Assembly (NCBI RefSeq): GCF_025677645.1
Contig: NZ_CP106879.1
Span: 3,592,542 to 3,656,541, forward strand
Length of the DNA stretch: 64,000 nucleotides
Direction: 5' to 3'
Origin: Curtobacterium poinsettiae
Lineage (GTDB): Bacteria > Actinomycetota > Actinomycetes > Actinomycetales > Microbacteriaceae
Numbering within the stretch: position 1 is the first letter of the stretch; each line of letters starts with the position of its first letter. Positions 45,993-54,516 of the stretch are shown in pieces. The notes beneath the pieces were generated by a model that had not been told where the DNA came from, ran no database searches, and saw only the letters and a program-made list of their open reading frames with translations. The position numbers and the translations under genes were made by a program.

Positions 45993-46856
45993 ATGACGCG
46001 TGTAGTGGTGACCGGTGGCAGCGGCAAGCTCGGACGAGCGGTGGTGCGCGACCTCGATGCGCACGGGTACGACGTGGTCCTGCTCGACCGCGTCCCCTCC
46101 CCCGACAAGCCCGAGCGTGTCCCGTTCGTGCGGATCGACCTGACCGACCACGGCCAGGTCCTGAACGCCCTGCTCGGCATCGACGACCGGTACGACCACG
46201 TCGACGCCGTCGTGCACCTCGCGGCGGTGCCGGCCCCGGGGCAGGTGCCCGATGTGGCCCTCATCACGAACAACGTGACCTCGTCGATCAACGTCTTCCA
46301 CGCCGCTCGTGCCGCGAAGATCAAGAACGTCGTGTGGGCGTCGAGCGAGACCCTGCTCGGCATCCCGATGGGCGAGCACCACCCGCCCTACCTGCCGGTC
46401 GACGAGGAGTTCGCCGTCCGCCCGCAGTCGTCGTACTCCCTCGGCAAGGCGGTCGAGGAGGAGATGGCCCGCCACTTCACCCGCTGGGACCCGGAGCTGA
46501 AGATGATCGGCCTGCGCTTCTCGAACGTGATGGACGAGACCGACTACCCGGCGTTCCCGTGGGACGCCACCCCCGAGGCGAAGACGTTCAACCTGTGGTC
46601 GTACATCGACTCCCGCGACGGGGCCCAGGCCGTCCGCCGGGCACTCGAGGCCGACCTCACCGGGTTCGAGGCGTTCGTCATCGCCAGCCCCGACACGGTG
46701 ATGGACACCCCGACCATCGAGCTCGTCGAGCGCTTCGTGCCGGACATCGAGCGCCGTGCGGACATCGACGGTGTCAGCTCGCTGCTGTCGTCGGAGAAGG
46801 CCCGCGAACTCCTCGGCTACACGCCCGAACACAGCTGGCGCGACCACCGCGCCTGA
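45993..46856 (+). CDS. NAD(P)-dependent epimerase/dehydratase family oxidoreductase
   Basis: 287 residues, extended short-chain dehydrogenase. Cofactor motif VVVTGGSGKLGRAVV (G-x2-G-x2-G) at the N-terminus, DAVVHLAAVPAPG, VWASSETLLG (Ser), and SSYSLGKAVEEEM (Y-x3-K). Similar proteins act on sugars, uronates or nucleotide sugars. The end resembles NAD-dependent epimerases (KARELLGYTPEHSWRD). ATG at 45993. Convergent with the methyltransferase gene, with only three bases between stops. Confidence 0.88.
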   Translation: MTRVVVTGGSGKLGRAVVRDLDAHGYDVVLLDRVPSPDKPERVPFVRIDLTDHGQVLNALLGIDDRYDHVDAVVHLAAVPAPGQVPDVALITNNVTSSINVFHAARAAKIKNVVWASSETLLGIPMGEHHPPYLPVDEEFAVRPQSSYSLGKAVEEEMARHFTRWDPELKMIGLRFSNVMDETDYPAFPWDATPEAKTFNLWSYIDSRDGAQAVRRALEADLTGFEAFVIASPDTVMDTPTIELVERFVPDIERRADIDGVSSLLSSEKARELLGYTPEHSWRDHRA

Positions 46857-46859
46857 TCG

Positions 46860-48464
46860 TCAGGCGGCGGGGACGAGCAGCCCGTCGAGCACCAGGTCGC
46901 GCGCCGCCGGCAGCAGGTCGGCGGCGAGCGCCTGCTCGTCCACGCCGGTGATCTGCGCGAGCGCGCCGATGATCGCTGCGACGGACAGGTCGCCGTCACA
47001 CGCGCCCACGAACGCCGCGAGTGCGGTGTCCGCGTCCACCCGGCGCCCGAGCCCACCGCCCTGCACCAGGGTCATCACGGTGGGGTCGTCGTTCCCCGGC
47101 CAGTAGTACCGCTCCTCGGTGACGTCACCGGCCACCGACAGGTGGGCGGCGGCGAGCGCGGCGTCGTCGTGCGCGGCGAGCCAAGCGGCCGCGTCGAGGA
47201 CGCGGGCGACCGTCGCGCCGAGCCCCGCGGGGTTGGAGCCGAGCGTCTCGGGGACGCGCTCGAACCGGCGGAGGCCGGACGTGCCTCCAGGCAGGGGTCG
47301 ACGCACCACGACGTAGCCGAAGCCGACGCCGGTGACGCGACGGTCCGCGAAGTCGTCGAGCCAGGCGCCCATCAGGGTGTCGAACTCGGCCGTGCCGGGC
47401 TTCGTCCCGCCGTCGCGGATCCAGGTCTCCGCGTAGGACGTCGGGTCCTGCCGCTCGCGCTCGATCACCCAGACGTCGAGGTCGGTGTCGGCGAACCAGG
47501 CGCGTACGCGGTCCAGGCCGTCGACACCCCAGTGGTACTCCCAGTTGCCGAGGAGCTGCGCGGTCCCACCGGGCTCCAGGTGGTCGGACAGGCCGCGGAG
47601 CACCGTCTGGACCAGGGCGTCGCCGACCATGCCGCCGTCGCGGTACTCGTAGGACGGGACGCCCTCGCGACGGGGTGTGATGACGAAGGGCGGGTTCGAG
47701 ACGATCCGGTCGAAGCGCTCCCCCGCCACCGGCTCGAACAGTGAGCCGAACCGGAAGTCGATGCCGCCGATGCCGTTCAGCTGGGCGTTGAACCGGGCGA
47801 TGTCGAGGGCACGGCGCGAGATGTCGGTGGCGACCACGTGGTCGGCGAACCGCCGTGCGTGCATCGCCTGGATGCCGCAGCCGGTACCGAGGTCGAGCAC
47901 CCGCTCGACCGGCACGGGCACCTGCAGGCCGCTCAGCGTCGTGGTGGCGCCGCCGATGCCGAGGACGTGTTCCTCGCTGATCGCGTGCCCGAGGGCGAGC
48001 TCGCCGAGGTCGGAGACGATCCACCAGCTGCCGGCGCCGAGGTCGTCGACGAAGGCGTAGGGGCGCAGGTCGACGGTGGGGTGGACGAGCGCGTCGGCGC
48101 CGTCGCCGTTGCCGTCGCCTTCGCCTCCACTGCGCAGCAGGCCCGCGGCGATGACGGCGTCGAGCCCGGCGGTCGGGAACGCCACAGCGGCCTCGGCGCG
48201 CGCCACCGGCAGGCCGAGCACGAACAGCGTCGCCAGGGTGCCGAGCGGCGTGGTCTCGCGGGCGGCGAGCGCACGGAGCGCGGCGACCCGCGAACCGCGG
48301 TGCAGCGATGCGGCGGCCTCGGCGCCCCACAGGGAGTCGAGCCGGTCGACGGTGAAGCCGGCCGCTGTCAGGTCCGCGGCGAGCGCCGTGGTGACGGCGG
48401 GGTCCGCGACGATCGACGGCAGCGTGTGCACAGTGTCCACGCCGGCGGTTGCACCGTCGCTCAC
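46860..48464 (-). CDS. SAM-dependent methyltransferase with N-terminal regulatory-type domain
   Basis: 534 residues. The middle has a class I methyltransferase fold: VLDLGTGCGIQAMHARRFAD (motif I), ATDISRRALDIARFNAQLNG, and VSNPPFVITP, the N-P-P-F motif of enzymes that modify exocyclic or side-chain amides or amines such as HemK/PrmC and RsmC. The first 150 residues (LTAAGFTVDRLDSLWGAEAA, LGTLATLFVLGLPVARAEAA) look like DUF7059. A C-terminal helical part may close the site. The GTG start overlaps the stop of the ArsR-like gene by four bases (GTGA), so the two are coupled. Substrate unknown; rRNA or a release-factor-like protein is possible. Confidence 0.82.
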   Translation of the reverse strand: MSDGATAGVDTVHTLPSIVADPAVTTALAADLTAAGFTVDRLDSLWGAEAAASLHRGSRVAALRALAARETTPLGTLATLFVLGLPVARAEAAVAFPTAGLDAVIAAGLLRSGGEGDGNGDGADALVHPTVDLRPYAFVDDLGAGSWWIVSDLGELALGHAISEEHVLGIGGATTTLSGLQVPVPVERVLDLGTGCGIQAMHARRFADHVVATDISRRALDIARFNAQLNGIGGIDFRFGSLFEPVAGERFDRIVSNPPFVITPRREGVPSYEYRDGGMVGDALVQTVLRGLSDHLEPGGTAQLLGNWEYHWGVDGLDRVRAWFADTDLDVWVIERERQDPTSYAETWIRDGGTKPGTAEFDTLMGAWLDDFADRRVTGVGFGYVVVRRPLPGGTSGLRRFERVPETLGSNPAGLGATVARVLDAAAWLAAHDDAALAAAHLSVAGDVTEERYYWPGNDDPTVMTLVQGGGLGRRVDADTALAAFVGACDGDLSVAAIIGALAQITGVDEQALAADLLPAARDLVLDGLLVPAA

Positions 48465-48826
48465 GAGGCGATCCCCTCGCGCAGCAGGGCCGCGGGGACC
48501 TGCCAGTCGAGCACCAGGTCGAGGAGCCCGGGGAACCGCTGCTGCACGTCCTCGACGCGGACGCGACTGACGCGGGTCAGGCCCTCCAGGTGCTGCTCGA
48601 GCAGACCGGCCTCGCGCAGGACCCGGAAGTGGTGGGTCAGCGTGGACTTCGGCCGGTCGATGCCGACCCAGCCGCAGCTGCGCTCGCCCCCGGCCGCGTC
48701 GACCAGGTAGCGGTGCAGGATCGCGAGTCGGATCGGGTCGCTCAGGGCGTCCATCACGACGGGGAGGTCCATCTCGGCCACGGACGGCTGCGGCAGCCGT
48801 TCAGGAGCATCGACGTGCGCGGGCAT
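48461..48826 (-). CDS. ArsR-like winged-helix regulator
   Basis: 121 residues. Winged helix with VMDALSDPIRLAILHRYL, GWVGIDRPKSTLTHHFRVLREAGLLEQ and a beta wing EGLTRVSRVRVEDVQQRF, the ArsR/HTH_20 pattern. No metal-binding Cys pair (ELCVCDL) is present, so it is not a metal sensor of the classic type; Cys in RSCGWVG is single. Divergent from the MFS gene with two matching operators between, so it likely represses efflux. First gene of a two-gene unit with the methyltransferase. Confidence 0.85.
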   Translation of the reverse strand: MPAHVDAPERLPQPSVAEMDLPVVMDALSDPIRLAILHRYLVDAAGGERSCGWVGIDRPKSTLTHHFRVLREAGLLEQHLEGLTRVSRVRVEDVQQRFPGLLDLVLDWQVPAALLREGIAS

Positions 48827-48856
48827 GGACGGGACGCTACCACCGTTCGGCTCGCT

Positions 48857-48904
48857 GTACGACTTGCGTCGTACTGTTCAAGTGCGGTACGAATGCAGTC
48901 GTAC
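48857..48904. promoter_or_regulatory. Two operators for the ArsR-like regulator
   Basis: Site 1 is GTACGACTTGCGTCGTAC (48857-48874) with perfect seven-base arms. Site 2 (48887-48904) has arms GTACGA and TCGTAC around ATGCAG. The sites start exactly 30 bp apart, on the same face of the helix, in the 103-bp gap between the divergent genes. Confidence 0.78.
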
Positions 48905-48929
48905 TGCACGGAGACGGAAAGGGGTGCGC

Positions 48930-50186
48930 ATGCACCAGTCAGCTCGTTCGGTCGCCGGGTTCTGGATCCTGGCGGCGATGCTCCTGGTCTCGGTCGCGTC
49001 ATCGGCCGTCCCGTCGCCCATCTACCCGGTCTACGCGGCCGAGTGGCACCTCACCCCGCTCATGCTCACCGGGGTCTTCGCCATCTACGTCGCCGGCCTG
49101 CTCGCGAGCCTGCTCGTCGCGGGTCGCCTGTCCGACCACGTCGGCCGCAAGCCCGTGCTGGTCGTCGGCGGCCTGGGCGTCGCACTGTCGCTCGGCCTGT
49201 TCGCGATGGCGGACGGGGTCGTCGCGCTCATCGTCGACCGGATCGTGCAGGGCGTCTCGGTCGGGCTGCTCATCGGGGCCCTCGGCGCGGCCCTCATCGA
49301 CAACTCCCTCGAACGCCACCCCACCATGGCCGGCGTGCTGAACGGCGTCATCCCGCCGATCGCCCTGGCCACCGGCGCGATGTCGAGCGGCGCGCTGGTG
49401 CAGTGGGGTCCGGCGCCGGAGCAGCTCGTCTACCTGTTGTTCGGAGCACTCCTCGTGCTGCTGGTGCTCGCGCTGTTCGTCGTCCCTGAGCAGGTGCAGC
49501 GCCGCCCCGGCGCGGTCCGCTCCCTGCGGCCGACGATCAGCGTGCCGCGGTCCTCACGCCGGCTGTTCCGCGGCGTCGCCGGTTCGCTCGTCGCCAGCTG
49601 GGCCCTCGGCGGCATGTTCCTGTCGCTCGTCCCCTCGGCGCTCGGCGCGGTGTTCGGCATCACGAACCACTTCGCCGCCGGTGCGCTCATCGCCGTGGTC
49701 ACCGGCGTCGGCGCCCTGACCGGCCTGGCGATCCAGCGGATGGACACCCGTCGCGCGGTCCTGCTCGGACTCGTCGCGCTCGTGCTCGGCCCGATCGTCA
49801 CCGTGTCGTTCGTGTTCGCACACTCCCTGCCGGGCATGGTCGTCGGCAGCGCGATCGCCGGTGTCGGCTTCGGTGCCGGGTTCCAGGCGCCGCTGCGGAT
49901 GCTGCTCGCCACCGCCGCCCCGACCCACCGCGCCGGGCTGCTCTCCACGATCTACGTCGTCAGCTACCTGGCGTTCGGGGTGCCATCGGTCATCGGAGGC
50001 CTGCTCGAGCCCTCGGTCGGCCTCGTCCCGGTCATCGCCGGGTACGGCGGCTTCATCGTGCTCGCCGCGGTCGTCGCCCTCGTACTGCAGCTGTCGTCGA
50101 AGGACGCCGCCGAGGTCGAGGAACGCGCCGCCGAGGTCATCGAGCGCACCGCAACCGGCTCGATCCGGGTCGCCTCCGCCGACTAG
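48930..50186 (+). CDS. MFS efflux transporter
   Basis: 418 residues, 12 spans. Between spans two and three sits AGRLSDHVGRKPVLVVGGLG, the MFS signature G-R-x-S-D-x-x-G-R-K; GIGFGAGFQAPLRML-like sequence (GVGFGAGFQAPLRMLLATAA) occurs in the second half. The C-terminus is acidic and cytoplasmic. Resembles drug or sugar-efflux pumps. ATG at 48930 follows GGAAAGGGG. Controlled by the ArsR-like protein through twin operators, so the substrate is probably a compound the regulator senses. Confidence 0.9.
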   Translation: MHQSARSVAGFWILAAMLLVSVASSAVPSPIYPVYAAEWHLTPLMLTGVFAIYVAGLLASLLVAGRLSDHVGRKPVLVVGGLGVALSLGLFAMADGVVALIVDRIVQGVSVGLLIGALGAALIDNSLERHPTMAGVLNGVIPPIALATGAMSSGALVQWGPAPEQLVYLLFGALLVLLVLALFVVPEQVQRRPGAVRSLRPTISVPRSSRRLFRGVAGSLVASWALGGMFLSLVPSALGAVFGITNHFAAGALIAVVTGVGALTGLAIQRMDTRRAVLLGLVALVLGPIVTVSFVFAHSLPGMVVGSAIAGVGFGAGFQAPLRMLLATAAPTHRAGLLSTIYVVSYLAFGVPSVIGGLLEPSVGLVPVIAGYGGFIVLAAVVALVLQLSSKDAAEVEERAAEVIERTATGSIRVASAD

Positions 50187-50196
50187 TGCCGCCGCG

Positions 50197-50646
50197 CTAG
50201 TGGCCCGGTCGCGCCGAGTTCGTACCGCGAGCCCGCGCACGCACCCCGACCGTCCGCGCCGCACCGGTGTGCGCAGCGTCGACGTCGGCCTTGCCCCGGT
50301 CCGCCGCATCGCGCAGACGCTTCGGCCCGTGCCGCTTGGCCCAGTCCCAGAAGCGGTGCAGCTGCGCCTTGAGCCACGTGATGATCTTGTGGAAGAAGTG
50401 GAACTCGCTCGCCAGCACCGTGAGGCCGATGAACACCACGAGCCACCCCGGGCCCGGCAGCGGCACCAGGATCAGCCCGATGATGACGACCAGCCCACCC
50501 ACCAGACCGACCAGCACCTTGTAGAACAGGTGGACGTGCGGCCGCGCGTGGATCCAGGCGCGCAGACGGTGGAACCACTGGAAGCGCTGGCGGGGCGCGC
50601 CATCGGCCCGGGCTTCGCCGGGTCGGTCGTTCGGGTCGCCGTCCAT
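50197..50646 (-). CDS. TIGR02611 (PGPGW) family membrane protein
   Basis: 149 residues. Central pair of spans around LVGGLVVIIGLILVPLPGPGWL, with the PGPGW motif, then VVFIGLTVLASEFHFFHKI. Basic cytoplasmic ends (RAWIHARPHVHLFYKV; WAKRHGPKRLRDAADRG). This family is common in actinobacteria and has no known role. ATG at 50646. Convergent with the MFS gene, 11 bp apart. Confidence 0.85.
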   Translation of the reverse strand: MDGDPNDRPGEARADGAPRQRFQWFHRLRAWIHARPHVHLFYKVLVGLVGGLVVIIGLILVPLPGPGWLVVFIGLTVLASEFHFFHKIITWLKAQLHRFWDWAKRHGPKRLRDAADRGKADVDAAHTGAARTVGVRARARGTNSARPGH

Positions 50647-50713
50647 GCCGAAAACGTAGGGTGCGCGGCTGGGAATCAGCGGCGCACGGGGTGGACGCAC
50701 GGTGCGCGTGCCG

Positions 50714-50745
50714 GGAGGCGCGTGGCGGGGCCACACCGTGCCTCC
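50714..50745. repeat. Imperfect GGAGGCGCG hairpin
   Basis: GGAGGCGCGTGGC and its approximate complement GCCACACCGTGCCTCC around GGG. Located between two leftward genes (50646 start and 50777 stop). Could terminate the DksA-like transcript. Confidence 0.45.
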
Positions 50746-50776
50746 AGACCGTCAGGCGGCACCGGTCGCGTGCCCC

Positions 50777-51109
50777 TCAGGCGTGCGCGACGCACGTCGC
50801 CGCCCACGGGACGGCGGTCAGGCGGGCCTCCGGGATCGGCTCACCGCCGACCGTGCAGCGGCCGTAGGTGCCGTCGTCGAGTCGCGCGAGCGCGGCGTCC
50901 ACCTGACGGACCCGCAGCCGGGCGCCGTCGCGGACCGCACCGAGCGAGCCGCGCTCCCAGGCCAGGGTCGCGCCCTCGGGGTCGTGCTCGTCGTCGGAGT
51001 TGGCGTCCTGCCGGGCGTCGCTGACGTCACGCATGCTCCGCTCGACCTCGAGCAGCAGCCGTTCGTTGCGGGCGCGTTCGGCCTCGAGTGCTGGGCGGGG
51101 GTCCTCCAT
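50777..51109 (-). CDS. TraR/DksA-like protein with incomplete zinc finger
   Basis: 110 residues. Long helical start (ALEAERARNERLLLEVERSM), acidic patch ANSDDEHDPEGA, and the C-terminal block ALARLDDGTYGRCTVGGEPIPEARLTAVPWAATCVAHA (split here: LDDGTYGRCTVGGEPI, RLTAVPWAATCVAHA). In DksA/TraR the block carries four Cys (C-x2-C ... C-x2-C). Here only the first of each pair remains: C-T-V-G and C-V-A-H, so zinc binding is lost or altered. It may still enter the RNA polymerase secondary channel. ATG at 51109. Confidence 0.8.
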   Translation of the reverse strand: MEDPRPALEAERARNERLLLEVERSMRDVSDARQDANSDDEHDPEGATLAWERGSLGAVRDGARLRVRQVDAALARLDDGTYGRCTVGGEPIPEARLTAVPWAATCVAHA

Positions 51110-51159
51110 CCCGGCCACGGTAGTCGCGACGGAATGGCCCCGCCTCCGGATGCGTTCGC

Positions 51160-52197
51160 ATGGACATGACGAAGATCGGGTTCCTGTCGTTCGGACACTG
51201 GCGTGACGTGCCGGGGTCGAAGGTGCGCAGCGGGCGGGAGGCCCTGGTGCAGGCGATCGACCTCGCGGTCGCAGCCGAGGAAGCCGGCGTTGACGGCGCC
51301 TACTTCCGCGTGCACCACTTCGCGCCGCAGCAGGCTGCACCGTTCCCGCTGCTCTCCGCCATCGCCGCGAAGACCAGCCGGATCGAGATCGGGACCGGCG
51401 TCATCGACATGCGCTACGAGAACCCGCTCTACATGGCGGAAGAAGCCGCGGCGACCGACCTCATCTCCGGCGGGCGACTGCAGCTCGGTGTCTCGCGGGG
51501 ATCACCCGAGACCGCCCTCGCCGGCTACCAGCAGTTCGGCTACGTGCCCGATGCCGCTGACGAGAACGGCGGCGACATGGCCCGTGCGCACACGAACGTG
51601 TTCCGCCGTGCGATCGTCGGCGAGCCGATGGCCAACGCCAACCCGCAGATGACCGGTTCGGTCGGGTCCCTGCCGATCTCCCCGCTGTCGGACTCGCTCG
51701 GCGACCGTATCTGGTGGGGCGCCGGCACCCGCGCCACCGCCGAGTGGACCGCCGAGCAGGGCATGAACCTGATGTCCTCGACCCTGCTGACCGAGGACAC
51801 CGGCGTGCCCTTCGACCAGCTGCAGGCCGAGCAGATCGAGCGCTTCCGCCGGGTGTGGTCCGAGTCCGGCTGGGACCGCGAACCGCGCGTCTCGGTCTCG
51901 CGCAGCATCATCCCGATCATCGACGACGAGTCCCGCCACTACTTCGGCGTCCGCGCACAGGTCGAGGGGCAGGACCAGGTCGGGCACCTCGACGGCGGGC
52001 TGGCCCGGTTCGGCCGGTCCTACATCGGTGAACCCGAGCAGCTCGTCGCGGAGCTCGCGGCCGACCAGGCCGTCCGTGCTGCCGACACCGTGCTCGTCAC
52101 CGTGCCGAACCAGCTCGGTGTGGACTTCAACGCTCGGCTGCTCGCCGCCGTGAAGGACGTGTTCACCGAGGTCGACGCGGAGCCGGTCCCCGCCTGA
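51160..52197 (+). CDS. Luciferase-like (LLM) flavin-dependent oxidoreductase
   Basis: 345 residues. MTKIGFLSFGHWRDVPGS opens the TIM barrel; IEIGTGVIDMRYENPLYMAEE and LISGGRLQLGVSRGSPE are typical LLM segments, followed by RIWWGAGTRATAEWTAEQG. Highly similar in pattern to the gene at 41117 and probably a distant paralogue. Reduced flavin or F420 as cofactor; substrate unknown. ATG at 51160 or 51166. Divergent from the DksA-like gene. Confidence 0.88.
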   Translation: MDMTKIGFLSFGHWRDVPGSKVRSGREALVQAIDLAVAAEEAGVDGAYFRVHHFAPQQAAPFPLLSAIAAKTSRIEIGTGVIDMRYENPLYMAEEAAATDLISGGRLQLGVSRGSPETALAGYQQFGYVPDAADENGGDMARAHTNVFRRAIVGEPMANANPQMTGSVGSLPISPLSDSLGDRIWWGAGTRATAEWTAEQGMNLMSSTLLTEDTGVPFDQLQAEQIERFRRVWSESGWDREPRVSVSRSIIPIIDDESRHYFGVRAQVEGQDQVGHLDGGLARFGRSYIGEPEQLVAELAADQAVRAADTVLVTVPNQLGVDFNARLLAAVKDVFTEVDAEPVPA

Positions 52198-52306
52198 CCC
52201 CATCGTGGTCCCCCCTTGTGCTGACACCCGGCTGGGGACTGGGGCGAGACCGACCGCGCTCCTAGGCTCGGGAGCGTCGATCCACCCCGCACCTCGAGGA
52301 GCAACC

Positions 52307-52753
52307 GTGACGCTGCCGGCCGCAGGCTGGTTCCCGGACCCGCAGGACGCCCGTCGTCTGCGCTGGTGGGACGGTCGCACCTGGGGCGCAGCCACGCGGG
52401 TCCCCGCGGCCGCTGCGGAACCGGTCACGCCGATCGTCGTCGTTCCGGCGGGGCCGTCGTTCTCGGTGCAGACCGCTGCGATCCGGACGGACGCGTGGGC
52501 GTCGGGCACCGCCGGCGACCGTCGGCTCTGCGTGTTCACGGTGCTCGCCGTGCTGCTCGCGGTGGTCTCGGTCATCGCGAACCCCTGGGGCCTGGCGGGG
52601 CTGCTCGCCGTGGCGTGCGGCGTCGTCGGCATCGTCCGTCCCGGAGCCGTCGGCGCCTGGGCTGTCCTGGCGCGGAGCGCTTCGGCGAGCGCCCTCGTCG
52701 TCGCGGTGACGACGACGGTCATCGCCGCGTCGGCCCAGTTGCACCTGTTCTGA
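52307..52753 (+). CDS. DUF2510 membrane protein
   Basis: 148 residues. N-terminal DUF2510 module (AAGWFPDPQDARRLRWWDGR, then TWGAATRV), a linker and three spans (LCVFTVLAVLLAVVSVIANPW, GLLAVACGVVGIVRPG, SASALVVAVTTTVIAASA). The module is common at the N-terminus of actinobacterial membrane proteins and is thought to mediate protein contacts. GTG at 52307 follows GAGGAG. Nothing more specific can be said. Confidence 0.78.
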   Translation: MTLPAAGWFPDPQDARRLRWWDGRTWGAATRVPAAAAEPVTPIVVVPAGPSFSVQTAAIRTDAWASGTAGDRRLCVFTVLAVLLAVVSVIANPWGLAGLLAVACGVVGIVRPGAVGAWAVLARSASASALVVAVTTTVIAASAQLHLF

Positions 52754-52786
52754 GCTCGCAGGGCCCGCCTACCGCGGCGGTCCACG

Positions 52787-52851
52787 GCGCTTCGTGAGCA
52801 GAAATGGTCGAGTGGGACGGCGCGACCCGACCATTTCTGCTCACGAAGCGC
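52787..52851. repeat. Perfect 24-base inverted repeat
   Basis: Left arm GCGCTTCGTGAGCAGAAATG plus GTCG (52787-52810), loop 52811-52827, and exact complement (52828-52851). It lies between the convergent DUF2510 and xerD genes, so it may serve as a terminator, but the length and the arm sequence CAGAAATGG, shared with the repeat at the right end of the window, suggest a dispersed element. Confidence 0.75.
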
Positions 52852-52897
52852 GCCCGTCCCGCACGGCCCATGCACCCGCACGGCCCGCGCTGTCCGC

Positions 52898-53881
52898 CTA
52901 CCGCCGCGCCCGCGGGTGCGCCGTCTGGTACACGTCCCGCAGCATGTCCGCCGTGACCATCGTGTAGATCTGCGTCGTGGCGACACTCGCGTGCCCGAGC
53001 AACTCCTGCACCACGCGCACATCGGCACCGCCCTCGAGCAGGTGCGTCGCGAACGAGTGCCGGAACGTGTGCGGTGACACGTGCGCCTCCAGGTCGGCGG
53101 CAGCAGCGGCGGCCTGGATCACGAGCCAGGCACTCTGCCGCGACAGCCGCGCTCCACGGGCGCCGAGGAACAGCGCCGGGGTCGACGGCCCTCGTGCCGC
53201 GAACACCGGCCGTGCGCGCACCAGGTACGCGTCGATCGCGGCCCGGGCGAAGCTGCCGAGCGGCACGATCCGCTGCTTGTTGCCCTTGCCCGTGACCTTC
53301 ACGACCGAGAGCTCGCCGTCGGCGTCCGACAGCGTCGTCACGTCGTCGACCGACAGTCCCACCGCCTCGGAGATGCGCGCACCGGTGGCGTAGAGCAGCT
53401 CGAGCAGGGCCTTGTCCCGCAGCTGGACGGGGTCGTCGGCGTCGACGGACACCGCCCCGAGCAGCCGTTCCATGTCCTCGACGGGGATCGCCTTCGGCAG
53501 CCGCATCGGGGCCTTCGGCGGCCGGACGGCGGTGCCGGGGTCGAGCGGCAGCCAGCCCTCCCGAGCGGCGAAGGCGGTGAACGAGCGCACCGAGCTGAGC
53601 ATCCGCGCGATCGACCGCGGTGCCAGCGGACCTTCCGGTCGGGTGGCCAGGTGTGTCACGAACCCCGAGACGTCCGCCCGTGCCAACCGTGCCACGTCCT
53701 GCAGCACCGAGGACCCCCCGGCCCGGTCTGCACCGTCCGACTCGACGACCGGAGCGTCCGCCAACCACGACGTGAACACCGCGAGGTCCCGCCGGTACGC
53801 GGACAACGTGTGCTGCGAGAGTCCCCGCTCGATCGCGACGTGCCGCAGGTACGTCTCCGCGGCACGGTCGAGGGGCATCAC
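52898..53881 (-). CDS. xerD: Site-specific tyrosine recombinase
   Basis: 327 residues. Resolves chromosome dimers at dif with XerC. N-terminal SAM-like domain (ETYLRHVAIERGLSQHTLSA) and C-terminal catalytic domain with Arg169 (ATGARISEA), Lys199 (TGKGNKQR), His271 and Arg274 (HTFRHSFATHLLEGG), His297 (LLGHASV) and Tyr306 (TTQIYTMV). The HxxR spacing and length match XerD. In this position, next to NUDIX and pyrG, it is conserved in actinobacteria. Start at 53881, or 53878 one codon on. An insert of about 20 residues (ESDGADRAGGSS) in the N-terminal domain is a lineage variation. Confidence 0.94.
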   Translation of the reverse strand: MMPLDRAAETYLRHVAIERGLSQHTLSAYRRDLAVFTSWLADAPVVESDGADRAGGSSVLQDVARLARADVSGFVTHLATRPEGPLAPRSIARMLSSVRSFTAFAAREGWLPLDPGTAVRPPKAPMRLPKAIPVEDMERLLGAVSVDADDPVQLRDKALLELLYATGARISEAVGLSVDDVTTLSDADGELSVVKVTGKGNKQRIVPLGSFARAAIDAYLVRARPVFAARGPSTPALFLGARGARLSRQSAWLVIQAAAAAADLEAHVSPHTFRHSFATHLLEGGADVRVVQELLGHASVATTQIYTMVTADMLRDVYQTAHPRARR

Positions 53882-53916
53882 CTCAGCAGGCTAACCGGCG
53901 CGGGCCCACTCACCCG

Positions 53917-54516
53917 TCAGTGCAACGCCTCGTCCGGCGTGCCCACGCGGAACCCGGTGAACGTCACGGTCAGCCCGGCCCGCGTCGGCCCGGCGCACAG
54001 CAGCCCCGCGGACACGACGGCGTCCGGGTCGAGGTACGCGACCCGCACCAAGCGGGACTCGTCACCCTCGACCCACGCCCGGATCGTCACGGCGTCACCA
54101 TCGCGGCTCGCGCGGACGGTCACCACCCGGCCCGCCCACTCCGGTACGGGCGACACCGACCAGTCCGAGAACCCACGCGTCACCACGGCGCCGAGCTGCG
54201 GGGTTCCGTCCGAGAACTCCACGCCGGCCTTGATCCAGGTCTGTTCGTCGACGCGCAGGAACACCCCGGCCTGGTCGAACTGCTCGGTGTAGTCGAGCAC
54301 GAACGACGCCTCGACCGAGAACGGCCCGTCCGTCGGCTGCAGCAGCGCGTGCTCGGAGTCGTGCACGAAGCCGTACGAGGTGGTCCGCCAGGCGTCGCTG
54401 CCCTCGACCGCGGTGACGCGGAACACGTCGCCGTCGAACTCGGCGGCCTCCGGGTCGTGCGTCCACGTCCCCGTGGCGACCAGCTCGCGCAGACCGTCGC
54501 CCAAGGACCCGCTCAC
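53917..54516 (-). CDS. DUF1349 domain protein
   Basis: 199 residues. Concanavalin-like beta sandwich of DUF1349: LVATGTWTHDPEAAEF, GPFSVEASFVLDYTEQFDQAGVFLRVDEQTWIKAGVEFSDG (split: EASFVLDYTEQFDQAG, VFLRVDEQTWIKAGVE) and a closing TGFRVGTPDEALH. Members include the yeast-type YteE-like proteins and many sugar-related cytoplasmic proteins; the ligand is unknown. GTG at 54516 overlaps the NUDIX stop by four bases (GTGA), so the pair is coupled. Confidence 0.85.
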   Translation of the reverse strand: MSGSLGDGLRELVATGTWTHDPEAAEFDGDVFRVTAVEGSDAWRTTSYGFVHDSEHALLQPTDGPFSVEASFVLDYTEQFDQAGVFLRVDEQTWIKAGVEFSDGTPQLGAVVTRGFSDWSVSPVPEWAGRVVTVRASRDGDAVTIRAWVEGDESRLVRVAYLDPDAVVSAGLLCAGPTRAGLTVTFTGFRVGTPDEALH

